This document shows positions 36,673 through 48,404 of a DNA stretch of 64,000 bases, in pieces. Numbering within the stretch: position 1 is the first letter of the stretch; each line of letters starts with the position of its first letter. Source of the stretch: Bufo bufo (Eukaryota > Chordata > Amphibia > Anura > Bufonidae); NCBI RefSeq assembly GCF_905171765.1, contig NC_053397.1, positions 2,870,946-2,934,945 of the forward strand, written 5' to 3'. The position numbers and the translations under genes were made by a program. The notes beneath the pieces are model-generated. The model saw only the letters and a program-made list of their open reading frames with translations, was not told the origin of the DNA and ran no database searches.

Positions 36673-37157
36673 TTTTTTTTTTTTAACACAAGGGGGGACG
36701 GGAGTTAAAGGCTGCACTAATGAGCGCCCCACATTGGAAGCCTCATCAGTAACAGTCCTTATAGGAAAATACCGGCACGGGCTCTAAAATACCGGCTTGG
36801 CTGGTGAGTTAGTGGCCCAGGCGCTGTACCCCGCGGCAGTGTGCGATATACTGCTGTATAGTGCCATGTATGGATGGCACGGCCGGGCACCGACCACCAT
36901 CAGGCAGGAGCCCCCAGAACCAGGGTGGGCCTTCTTTTCACTGGACGGCCCAAGGGAGCAACGGAATGAGGAAAGGGACTGTGGATGACTGACAGCCGGA
37001 GCCACTACCACTCCCATCCTCCACTTAGGCTCCTCCTGGGCCGGTGCACAGGTAGCTCCTGGAGCTCATCCGTCTTGCCCTTTGACAGGATGACAGCGGA
37101 CTTGCCGCCATGAATTGCGCACTACGGCCCCTGACGAAGCGTTCCCTGTGGGATCTG
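36673..37157. other. Single-copy-like spacer, copy 2 (no gene recognised)
   Basis: Near-identical copy of the spacer at 33579-34062. The same short open frames are present with the same translations, which shows recent duplication and not coding constraint. Confidence 0.6.
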
Positions 37158-39186
37158 CCAAAATGTCAGCGTCTCACTGACCCCAGTGCTGGGTATACCC
37201 CGCCAAAATGTCAGCGTCTCACCGACCCCAGTGCTGGGTATACCCGCCAAAATGTCAGCGTCTCTCCGACCCCAGTGCTAGGTATACCCCGCCAAAATGT
37301 CAGCGTCTCACCGACTCCAGTGCTGGGTATACCCGCCAAAATGTCAGCGTCTCTCCGACCCCAGTGCTAGGTATACCCCGCCAAAATGTCAGCGTCTCTC
37401 CGACCCCAGTGCTAGGTATACCCCGCCAAAATGTCAGCGTCTCACCGACTCCAGTGCTGGGTATACCCGCCAAAATGTCAGCGTCTCTCCGACCCCAGTG
37501 CTAGGTATACCCGCCAAAATGTCAGCGTCTCACCGACCCAAGTGCTGGGTATACCTCGCCAAAATATCAGCGTCTCTCCGACCCCAGTGCTGGGTATACC
37601 CCGCCAAAATGTCAGCGTCTCACCGACCCCAGTGCTAGGTATACCCCGCCAAAATGTCAGCGTCTCACCGACCCCAGTGCTGGGTATACCTCGTCAAAAT
37701 ATCAGCGTCTCTCCGACCCCAGTGCTGGGTATACCCCGCCAAAATGTCAGCGTCTCACCGACCCCAGTGCTGGGTATACCCCGCCAAAATGTCAGCGTCT
37801 CTCCGACCCCAGTGCTGGGTATACCTCGCCAAAATGTCAGCGTCTCTCCGACCCCAGTGCTGGGTATACCTCGCCAAAATGTCAGCGTCTCTCCGACCCC
37901 AGTGCTGGGTATACCTCGCCAAAATGTCAGCGTCTCTCCGACCCCAGTGCTGGATATACCGCCACAAAATGTCAGGGTCTCACCGACTCCAGTGCTGGGT
38001 ATACCCGCCAAAATGTCAGCGTCTCTCCGACCCCAGTGCTGGGTATACCCGCCAAAATGTCAGCGTCTCTCCGACCCCAGTGCTAGGTATACCCCGCCAA
38101 AATGTCAGTGTCTCTCCGACCCCAGTGCTGGGTATACCCGCCAAAATGTCAGCGTCTCTCCGACCCCAGTGCTAGGTATACCCCGCCAAAATGTCAGCGT
38201 CTCTCCGACCCCAGTGCTGGGTATACCCCGCCAAAATGTCAGCGTCTCTCCGACCCCAGTGCTGGGTATACCGCCACAAAATGTCAGCGTCTCACCGACC
38301 CCAGTGCTGGGTATACCGCCACAAAATGTCAGGGTCTCACCGACCCCAGTGCTAGGTATACCCCGCCAAAATGTCAGCGTCTCTCCGACCCCAGTGCTAG
38401 GTATACCCCGCCAAAATGTCAGCGTCTCTCCGACCCCAGTGCTGGGTATACCTCGCCAAAATGTCAGCGTCTCTCCGACCCCAGTGCTGGGTATACCTCG
38501 CCAAAATGTCAGCGTCTCTCCGACCCTAGTGCTGGATATACCGCCACAAAATGTCAGGGTCTCACCGACTCCAGTGCTGGGTATACCCGCCAAAATGTCA
38601 GCGTCTCTCCGACCCCAGTGCTGGGTATACCCGCCAAAATGTCAGCGTCTCTCCGACCCCAGTGCTAGGTATACCCCGCCAAAATGTCAGTGTCTCTCCG
38701 ACCCCAGTGCTGGGTATACCCGCCAAAATGTCAGCGTCTCTCCGACCCCAGTGCTAGGTATACCCCGCCAAAATGTCAGCGTCTCTCCGACCCCAGTGCT
38801 GGGTATACCGCCACAAAATGTCAGCGTCTCTCCGACCCCAGTGCTGGGTATACCGCCACAAAATGTCAGGGTCTCACCGACCCCAGTGCTGGGTATACCG
38901 CCACAAAATGTCAGCGTCTCACCGACCCCAGTGCTGGGTATACCTCGCCAAAATGTCAGGGTCTCACCGACCCCAGTGCTGGGTATACCTCGCCAAAATG
39001 TCAGGGTCTCAACGACCCCAGTGCTGGGTATACCCGCCAAAATGTCAGCGTCTCACCGACCCCAGTGCTGGGTATACCCGCCAAAATGTCAGCGTCTCTC
39101 CGACCCCAGTGCTGGGTATACCCGCCAAAATGTCAGCGTCTCTCCGACCCCAGTGCTGGGTATACCCGCCAAAATGTCAGCGTCTC
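37158..39186. repeat. 45-bp minisatellite, array B (~45 copies)
   Basis: The same unit as array A. Internal blocks recur (for example the TGTCAGTGTCTCTCC unit near 38102 and 38684, 582 bp apart). On the right it passes without a spacer into Tc1 transposase C-terminal sequence at 39187. Confidence 0.93.
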
Positions 39187-39189
39187 AGG

Positions 39190-40640
39190 AACTTGTCCTT
39201 GAACATCAATTCCAGCTTGACAACGACGTCTCCTGATTTTCATAGAGCGACTTATTGTCTGCTGAGGCATGGCATCCCACTCTTCTTGAAGGGCGGCCCT
39301 CAGGTCATTGAGGTACAGAGTTGCGCGCCTCTGCACAGCGACTCAGCTGATCCTATAGGTTTTTAATGGGATTCAGATCTGGAGGAAGTGCAGCCGCTCC
39401 ATGTGAGGTCCTCCAGTCTCCAGCAGCCGCTCCATGTGAGGTCCTCCAGTCTCCAGCAGCCGCTCCATGTGAGGTCCTCCAGTCTCCAGCAGCCGCTCCA
39501 TGTGAGGTCCTCCAGTCTCCTGCAGCCGCTCCATGTGAGGTCCTCCAGTCTCCTGCAGCCGCTCCATGTGAGGTCCTCCAGTCTCCTGCAGCCGCTCCAT
39601 GTGAGGTCCTCCAGTCTCCTGCAGCCGCTCCATGTGAGGTCCTCCAGTCTCCAGCAGCCGCTCCATGTGAGGTCCTCCAGTCTCCTGCAGCCGCTCCATG
39701 TGAGGTCCTCCAGTCTCCAGCAGCCGCTCCATGTGAGGTCCTCCAGTCTCCTGCAGCCGCTCCATGTGAGGTCCTCCAGTCTTCTGCAGCCGCTCCATGT
39801 GAGGTCCTCCAGTCTCCAGCAGCCGCTCCATGTGAGGTCCTCCAGTCTCCTGCAGCCGCTCCATGTGAGGTCCTCCAGTCTCCAGCAGCCGCTCCATGTG
39901 AGGTCCTTTAGTCTCCTGCAGCCGTTCCCTAATGATGGACCTCGATGCTGGAGCATTGTCCTCCATGAAGATGACATTAGGCCGGTGCTGTTCCTGCAGA
40001 GGCACCATGACTGGAGTAATGATGGTCTTCAGGTAGTCTGGGCTGTCACCAGTCACAGTGTAGGGCAGTTCTGTACGGACTAGACACCGGCCCACACTGT
40101 GACACCACCATCACCACGTCTGGTGACCACAGTGGCTGATGCAGAGCGCTCTATGTGACGTCCCCAGCATCGCTGGCGGCCATCATCTCTGCTCAGTGTA
40201 TATCGCCTTTCATCAGTGATCAGCACTGAGGCCACTGGTCCCTCGTCAGTGTAGATGCTCCCCGGCCCATACGAGACGATGACGCCTGTGCCTGGTGGTG
40301 CGGTCAGGTACCTGGCAGGTTGTATAGCACACAGACCGCGCCGATGTAAACGGTTTCCAATGGTCTGACGTGACATTCGGGTGCCTCTCACCTCCTTTAA
40401 TTGTGCCTGGAGTTGTGTGTCATTCATCATCCAGTTCCACAGGGCAGTGTTCACAGTGAAGTGGTCATCAGGCCACAGGACGTCCACTTCTCTGCCTCTG
40501 TGACTCTTCCAGTCTCTGTATCTCTGATACAACCTGCTGATGACGCTCTAAGCTCAGGGGCCACTTCTGTCTGAGAACATCCTGCTTGAAGCCTCACAAT
40601 GGCGAGGTCCTGTTCATCATGTTAGGTGTCGTCTTGGTCT
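39190..40640 (-). pseudogene. Tc1-like transposase pseudogene with internal 33-bp coding repeat
   Basis: Order on the minus strand: a degraded helix-turn-helix region (RDTETGRVTE-like, about 40625-40500); the ALWNWMMNDTQLQAQLKEV and RQTIGNRLHR region; first catalytic Asp in ITDERRYTLSRDDGRQR; WAGV followed by a frameshift near 40090; second Asp in FMEDNAPAS; RSIIRERLQET; then 16 in-frame copies of an 11-residue repeat (GPHMERLLETG). After a further frameshift comes PDLNPIK and, downstream, LYLNDLRAALQEEWDAMPQQ and RRRRCQA, the usual Tc1 C-terminus. The catalytic Glu is Lys (AAA at 39362-39364) and a stop follows at 39353-39355. It cannot encode an active transposase. Family assignment is clear from the motif order. 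Confidence 0.85.
39391..39910 (-). repeat. 33-bp coding minisatellite inside the transposase
   Basis: About 16 units of 33 bp (CCGCTCCATGTGAGGTCCTC on the plus strand) differing mainly by CCAGCAG versus CCTGCAG. The length is a multiple of three, so the minus-strand transposase frame stays open through all copies. It sits between the second catalytic Asp and the PDLNPI motif. Confidence 0.92.
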
Positions 40641-40899
40641 CATGATGTCACTATGTGAGTAGCATGATGAGGAGGACGGTTTAATACCAATTCTTTTTGA
40701 CCAGGAAATTAAATGGGCGATTAATGGATCAAACACCTGGTGTGCAAAAGGTCCTGAAACACTGAACAGTTAAACATGTGCATTCAGAAGGTTAGAGAAG
40801 GTCACATTAAGTTCTCCTCTAAAGGTCAGAGGCCATTTTAGTTTCATCCATAAATTTCACCCACAATCCAAATATCCCACACTTTTTGCGAGTAGTGTA

Positions 40900-41698
40900 T
40901 GTATTTTGGCCAACACAATGAGATCCACCCTACAGAGCCCCCGTACCTTCTATACCATGAAACCCTATGGCAGGGGTCTCAAGTCTCCCGGAGGTTCAGG
41001 GAGTCTCCTGCTATCGGCTCCCTGACACCCACATGTGAGACAATACATCCCGAAAGGTTCACTGACAGCAGAGCAGAGAGATAAGAGAAGTGACTGGACA
41101 GAGTTTACATTACAGGTTGAATTAACCCTTTAGGGTCAAATTGGCTTCTCAAGGAGATCTAGGTAGATAATTACAGGGTTTTACAGAATAAACTTCCTGA
41201 CTCAGACCAAGAGCCGACTCAGCGAGTGAATGGAAGCATCCGTGCAGGCGCATTGCACAACCTAAGCTTCGGTTCACTTGCTTCTTGTCAGCTCAGCGAA
41301 TGAACCGATTCATGTGAAAGATCCGACCTTCCCATCTCTAGTTTACTCGCAGTAAACCTTTCCGGCAACCTGTAGCAGTGTCCCCTTCTCGGCGCGTGCG
41401 CACAGTGCAAGAAGAAGCCGATGCCAGCAGTCCGCAACGATGCATCAGGCGGAGCCTGTGCGCACGCGCGGGATCTCAAAGCGGGAGGAGGGGGAGGGAG
41501 AGGCGGCACTGAGGAGTAGAAGGCGGCACTGGGCACGAACGGCGCTGCGTGCGGCCGGGCACCGTGCATCCACAGACCTCCCCTGCTTGGGCACCTTCAT
41601 TCAGTGATTGACAGGTTAGTAAAACCAGTTTTTCCTTAGAATAAAGCCACAAATAGCTTTTATAAGACCACCTTAGAAATCAGAACGCTACTGGACAT
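40900..41698. other. Unassigned spacer, no gene recognised
   Basis: Non-repetitive DNA between the Tc1 element and the 107-bp satellite. The right half (about 41380-41560) is GC-rich with CGCGTGCGC stretches. No protein family, RNA gene or transposon terminus was recognised. Confidence 0.5.
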
Positions 41699-44600
41699 GA
41701 GCATGTGTTTAGCTCACAGGGCTTATAGGTGAGGACAGAACCCCTCTAATCATATACAGGGTGATGAGCCCCGTCCTCCACACCATAGAGCACAGTGTGC
41801 GGATACTGCAGATGTTTACCTCACAGGACTTATAGGTGAGGACAGAACCCCTCTAATCATATACAGGGTGATGAGCCCCGTCCTCCACACCATAGAGCAC
41901 AGTGTGCAGATACTGCAGATGTTTACCTCACAGGACTTATAGTTGGTGACAGAACCCCTCTAATCATATACAGGGTGATGAGCCCCGTCCTCCACACCAT
42001 AGAGCACAGTGTGCGGATACTGCAGATGTTTACCTCACAGGACTTATAGGTGAGGACAGAATCCCTCTAATCATATACAAGGTGATGAGCCCCGTCCTCC
42101 ACACCATAGAGCACAGTGTGCGGATACTGCAGATGTTTACCTCACAGGACTTATAGGTGAGGACAGAACCCCTCTAATCATATACAGGGTGATGAGCCCC
42201 GTCCTCCACACCATAGAGCACAGTGTGCGGATACTGCAGATGTTTACCTCACAGGACTTATAGGTGAGGACAGAACCCCTCTAATCATATACAGGGTGAT
42301 GAGCCCCGTCCTCCACACCATAGAGCACAGTGTGCAGATACTGCAGATGTTTACCTCACAGGACTTATAGTTGGTGACAGAACCCCTCTAATCATATACA
42401 GGGTGATGAGCCCCGTCCTCCACACCATAGAGCACAGTGTGCGGATACTGCAGATGTTTACCTCACAGGACTTATAGGTGAGGACAGAATCCCTCTAATC
42501 ATATACAAGGTGATGAGCCCCGTCCTCCACACCATAGAGCACAGTGTGCGGATACTGCAGATGTTTACCTCACAGGACTTATAGGTGAGGACAGAACCCC
42601 TCTAATCATATACAAGGTGATGAGCCCCGTCCTCCGCACCATGGAGCACAGTGTGCGGATACTGCAGATGTTTACCTCACAGGACTTATAGGTGAGGACA
42701 GAACCCCTCTAATTATATACAGGGTGATGAGCCCCGTCCTCCACACCATAGAGCACAGTGTGCGGATACTGCAGATGTTTACCTCACAGGACTTATAGGT
42801 GGTGACAGAACCCCTCTAATCATATACAGGGTGATGAGCCCCGTCCTCCACACCATAGAGCACAGTGTGCAGATACTGCAGATGTTTACCTCACAGGACT
42901 TATAGGTGAGGACAGAACCCCTCTAATCATATACAGGGTGATGAGCCCCGTCCTCCACACCATAGAGCACAGTGTGCAGATACTGCAGATGTTTACCTCA
43001 CAGGACTTATAGGTGAGGACAGAACCCCTCTAATCATATACAGGGTGATGAGCCCCGTCCTCCACACCATAGAGCACAGTGTGCGGATACTGCAGATGTT
43101 TACCTCACAGGACTTATAGGTGGTGACAGAACCCCTCTAATCATATACAGGGTGATGAGCCCCGTCCTCCACACCATAGAGCACAGTGTGCGGATACTGC
43201 AGATGTTTACCTCACAGGACTTATAGGTGGGGACAGAACCCCTCTAATCATATACAGGGTGATGAGCCCCGTCCTCCACACCATAGAGCACAGTGTGCAG
43301 ATACTGCAGATGTTTACCTCACAGGACTTATAGGTGGGGACAGAACCCCTCTAATCATATACAGGGTGATGAGCCTCGTCCTCCACACCATAGAGCACAG
43401 TGTGCGGATACTGCAGATGTTTACCTCACAGGACTTATAGGTGGTGACAGAACCCCTCTAATCATATACAGGGTGATGAGCCCCGTCCTCCACACCATAG
43501 AGCACAGTGTGCAGATACTGCAGATGTTTACCTCACAGGACTTATAGGTGGGGACAGAACCCCTCTAATCATATACAGGGTGATGAGCCCCGTCCTCCAC
43601 ACCATAGAGCACAGTGTGCAGATACTGCAGATGTTTACCTCACAGGACTTATAGGTGGGGACAGAACCCCTCTAATCATATACAGGGTGATGAGCCTCGT
43701 CCTCCACACCATAGAGCACAGTGTGCGGATACTGCAGATGTTTACCTCACAGGACTTATAGGTGGTGACAGAACCCCTCTAATCATATACAGGGTGATGA
43801 GCCCCGTCCTCCACACCATAGAGCACAGTGTGCAGATACTGCAGATGTTTACCTCACAGGACTTATAGGTGGGGACAGAACCCCTCTAATCATATACAGG
43901 GTGATGAGCCCCGTCCTCCACACCATAGAGCACAGTGTGCGGATACTGCAGATGTTTACCTCACAGGACTTATAGGTGGTGACAGAACCCCTCTAATCAT
44001 ATACAGGGTGATGAGCCCCGTCCTCCACACCATAGAGCACAGTGTGCAGATACTGCAGATGTTTACCTCACAGGACTTATAGGTGGTGACAGAACCCCTC
44101 TAATCATATACAGGGTGATGAGCCCCGTCCTCCACACCATAGAGCACAATGTGCGGATACTGCAGATGTTTACCTCACAGGACTTATAGGTGAGGACAGA
44201 ACCCCTCTAATCATATACAGGGTGATGAGCCCCGTCCTCCACACCATAGAGCACAGTGTGCGGATACTGCAGATGTTTACCTCACAGGACTTATAGGTGA
44301 GGACAGAATCCCTCTAATCATATACAGGGTGATGAGCCCCGTCCTCCACACCATAGAGCACAGTGTGCGGATACTGCAGATGTTTACCTCACAGGACTTA
44401 TAGGTGAGGACAGAACCCCTCTAATCATATACAGGGTGATGAGCCCCGTCCTCCACACCATAGAGCACAGTGTGCAGATACTGCAGATGTTTACCTCACA
44501 GGACTTATAGGTGGGGACAGAACCCCTCTAATCATATACAGGGTGATGAGCCCCGTCCTCCACACCATAGAGCACAGTGTGCAGATACTGCAGATGTTTA

Positions 44601-46737
44601 CCTCACAGGACTTATAGGTGGTGACAGAACCCCTCTAATCATATACAGGGTGATGAGCCCCGTCCTCCACACCATAGAGCACAGTGTGCGGATACTGCAG
44701 ATGTTTACCTCACAGGACTTATAGGTGGTGACAGAACCCCTCTAATCATATACAGGGTGATGAGCCCCGTCCTCCACACCATAGAGCACAGTGTGCGGAT
44801 ACTGCAGATGTTTACCTCACAGGACTTATAGGTGGTGACAGAACCCCTCTAATCATATACAGGGTGATGAGCCCCGTCCTCCACACCATAGAGCACAGTG
44901 TGCGGATACTGCAGATGTTTACCTCACAGGACTTATAGGTGGTGACAGAACCCCTCTAATCATATACAGGGTGATGAGCCCCGTCCTCCACACCATAGAG
45001 CACAGTGTGCGGATACTGCAGATGTTTACCTCACAGGACTTATAGGTGAGGACAGAACCCCTCTAATCATATACAGGGTGATGAGCCCCGTCCTCCACAC
45101 CATAGAGCACAGTGTGCGGATACTGCAGATGTTTACCTCACAGGACTTATAGGTGGTGACAGAACCCCTCTAATCATATACAGGGTGATGAGCCCCGTCC
45201 TCCACACTATAGAGCACAATGTGCGGATACTGCAGATGTTTACCTCACAGGACTTATAGGTGAGGACAGAACCCCTCTAATCATATACAGGGTGATGAGC
45301 CCCGTCCTCCACACCATAGAGCACAGTGTGCGGATACTGCAGATGTTTACCTCACAGGACTTATAGGTGAGGACAGAACCCCTCTAATCATATACAGGGT
45401 GATGAGCCCCGTCCTCCACACCATAGAGCACAGTGTGCGGATACTGCAGATGTTTACCTCACAGGACTTATAGGTGAGGACAGAACCCCTCTAATCATAT
45501 ACAGGGTGATGAGCCCCGTCCTCCACACCATAGAGCACAGTGTGCGGATACTGCAGATGTTTACCTCACAGGACTTATAGGTGGTGACAGAACCCCTCTA
45601 ATCATATACAGGGTGATGAGCCCCGTCCTCCACACCATAGAGCACAGTGTGCAGATACTGCAGATGTTTACCTCACAGGACTTATAGGTGGTGACAGAAT
45701 CCCTCTAATCATATACAGGGTGATGAGCCCCGTCCTCCACACCATAGAGCACAGTGTGCGGATACTGCAGATGTTTACCTCACAGGACTTATAGGTGGTG
45801 ACAGAACCTCTCTAATCATATACAGGGTGATGAGCCCCGTCCTCCACACCATAGAGCACAGTGTGCAGATACTGCAGATGTTTACCTCACAGGACTTATA
45901 GGTGAGGACAGAACCCCTCTAATCATATACAGGGTGATGAGCCCCGTCCTCCACACCATAGAGCACAGTGTGCAGATACTGCAGATGTTTACCTCACAGG
46001 ACTTATAGGTGAGGACAGAACCCCTCTAATCATATACAGGGTGATGAGCCCCGTCCTCCACACCATAGAGCACAGTGTGCGGATACTGCAGATGTTTACC
46101 TCACAGGACTTATAGGTGAGGACAGAACCCCTCTAATCATATACAGGGTGATGAGCTCCGTCCTCCACACCATAGAGCACAGTGTGCAGATACTGCAGAT
46201 GTTTACCTCACAGGACTTATAGGTGGTGACAGAACCCCTCTAATCATATACAGGGTGATGAGCCCCGTCCTCCACACCATAGAGCACAGTGTGCGGATAC
46301 TGCAGATGTTTACCTCACAGGACTTATAGGTGGTGACAGAACCTCTCTAATCATATACAGGGTGATGAGCCCCGTCCTCCACACCATAGAGCACAGTGTG
46401 CAGATACTGCAGATGTTTACCTCACAGGACTTATAGGTGAGGACAGAACCCCTCTAATCATATACAGGGTGATGAGCCCCGTCCTCCACACCATAGAGCA
46501 CAGTGTGCGGATACTGCAGATGTTTACCTCACAGGACTTATAGGTGGTGACAGAACCCCTCTAACCATATACAGGGTGATGAGCCCCGTCCTCCACACCA
46601 TAGAGCACAGTGTGCGGATACTGCAGATGTTTACCTCACAGGACTTATAGGTGAGGACAGAACCCCTCTAATCATATACAGGGTGATGAGCCCCGTCCTC
46701 CGCACCATGGAGCACAGTGTGCGGATACTGCAGATGT
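41699..46737. repeat. 107-bp satellite array (~47 copies)
   Basis: The unit contains GATGTTTACCTCACAGGACT, AGGACAGAACCCCTCTAATC and CACCATAGAGCACAGTGTGC. The 107-bp spacing is exact across most of the array. The first, diverged unit begins near 41699. Variants (GGTGAGG, GGTGGTG, GGTGGGG, GTTGGTG) recur 321 or 428 bp apart, which indicates 3- and 4-unit higher-order repeats. Open frames of 84 codons span two units and are artefacts. Confidence 0.97.
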
Positions 46738-46877
46738 CTGGAAAATGTCATAAAAAGTTTGTGAAAGAAAAAAAAAAGAAAACCTCCCTGAAATGAGTTT
46801 TTGCAGGTCGGGATGTCTGCTATGGTGACTAATGGCGCTGTATGACATCATCAGAAGTATCCATTTAATCTATGGCT
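46738..46877. other. Spacer between 107-bp and 92-bp satellites
   Basis: Contains an A-rich run (about 46768-46783) and no recognisable gene or element. Confidence 0.5.
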
Positions 46878-46939
46878 ATGATCCTGAGTTACATCCTGTA
46901 TTATACTCCAGAGCTGCACTCACTATTCTGCTGGTGCAG
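46878..46939. repeat. 92-bp satellite, leading partial unit
   Basis: Matches the GATCCTGAGTTACATCCTG to CTGCTGGTGCAG part of the unit found at 48405 onward. It is cut by the foldback element, which shows that the element inserted into this satellite. Confidence 0.85.
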
Positions 46940-48404
46940 TGTCACGACCTCTGTGTGCGCCGCGACATTTTCGCCGCGCATGCTGGTTGCCGGTGGAAAC
47001 TTGTTTTTATGCATGTGTGTGCGCTTTCCCTTTTAGGATGTTTCCTTTCCCTGCTTCGGTGTGCACAGGGTTAAGGTGTGCTTGGTAGGTGTGGTGGGTG
47101 TGACCTCAGGCCTCCTATATGTTGGTGTGGAGCGCTGCTCCTGGGCTGAATGATACTGTCTGTATTTGTTATTTTGTATTTCTTGCTCTGTCTGTCGTCC
47201 CCTCCGGTGTGTTTCTGTCATTCCTCCCCCCACCTGGTGTATGTACTTGTGGTGCGGGTTTTTCTTGTTGTATGAGGCTCCGAAAGGGGCGGGGTTTTCC
47301 TGGAGGGGTTTAAGTGAAGACTCGCCTGTGGGCTTTTCCAGCTTGGAGCTACCTTCCATCATGGCTACGGCAGGTAAGTGAGGATTGCATAGTTATGTTA
47401 CTGTGTAACTTACCTGCCGTACTGTTTAGCCCATGGCCTTCTATCCTGCTTGCCACTGGGCCGTGGTTTTGGATGAATAGGTGGTCTCTGCCCTGTCATT
47501 AGGCCTAGGGCTTTGTAGGGATAGTAGGGTCAAAGGTTGGTGAGCATGATCCCCCTTACCTTCTGAGGCGGCTCATGCGGTAGGAGTCTAAGGTGAGTTT
47601 AGGGTTGCGCTAGGTGGTGACCTGCTCCCTGTTCCTTCCTATCTGGCATTGCAGTCTCTGCCTTTGCACGGTGGGGGGTTTTCCCCACTCCCTGCCGTGA
47701 CATAGGCAGAGACTGCAATGCCAGATAGGAAGGAACAGGGAGCAGGTCACCACCTAGCGCAACCCTAAACTCACCTTAGACTCCTACCGCATGAGCCGCC
47801 TCAGAAGGTAAGGGGGATCATGCTCACCAACCTTTGACCCTACTATCCCTACAAAGCCCTAGGCCTAATGACAGGGCAGAGACCACCTATTCATCCAAAA
47901 CCACGGCCCAGTGGCAAGCAGGATAGAAGGCCATGGGCTAAACAGTACGGCAGGTAAGTTACACAGTAACATAACTATGCAATCCTCACTTACCTGCCGT
48001 AGCCATGATGGAAGGTAGCTCCAAGCTGGAAAAGCCCACAGGCGAGTCTTCACTTAAACCCCTCCAGGAAAACCCCGCCCCTTTCGGAGCCTCATACAAC
48101 AAGAAAAACCCGCACCGTAACTACATACACCAGGTGGGGGGAGGAATGACAGAAACACACCGGAGGGGACGACAGACAGAGCAACAAATACAGACAGTAT
48201 CATTCAGCCCAGGAGCAGCGCTCCACACCAACATATAGGAGGCCTGAGGTCACACCTACCAAGCACACCTTAACCCCGTGCACACCGAAGCAGGGAAAAG
48301 AAACATCCTAAAAGGGAAAGCGCACACACATGCATAAAAACAAGTTTCCACCGGCAACCAGCATGCGCGGCGAAAATGTCGCAGCTCACACAGAGGCCGT
48401 GACA
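46940..48404. mobile_element. Large foldback element (two inverted copies, 1,465 bp)
   Basis: 46940-47663 and 47704-48404 are reverse complements with a 40-nt centre. The outer ends are TGTCACGACCTCTGTG and, read inward from the right, TGTCACGGCCTCTGTG. The satellite sequence TGCAG occurs directly at both sides (46935-46939 and 48405-48409), a 5-bp target duplication. The left copy can be read as complete (46940-47702, TGTCACG to CGTGACA); the right copy lacks about 39 bp at the centre. TG/CA ends with a 5-bp duplication suggest LTR-like or Ginger-like units in head-to-head arrangement. No transposase or RT is encoded. Confidence 0.75.

Larger units (their letters stand above)
39187..40897 (-). 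mobile_element. Tc1-like transposon, second family, left end missing
   Basis: The right end reads ACTTTTTGCGAGTAGTG at 40881-40897 and is followed by TA, matching a Tc1-type inverted terminus. A degenerate transposase lies on the minus strand. The expected matching terminus on the left is absent: the coding region runs directly into the 45-bp array at 39186. Confidence 0.8.

Noticed and set aside
34648..39236. Frames of 507-601 codons on both strands in the 45-bp arrays
   Set aside because: The unit is 45 bp, so absence of stops is automatic. No start context, unique domain or known family.
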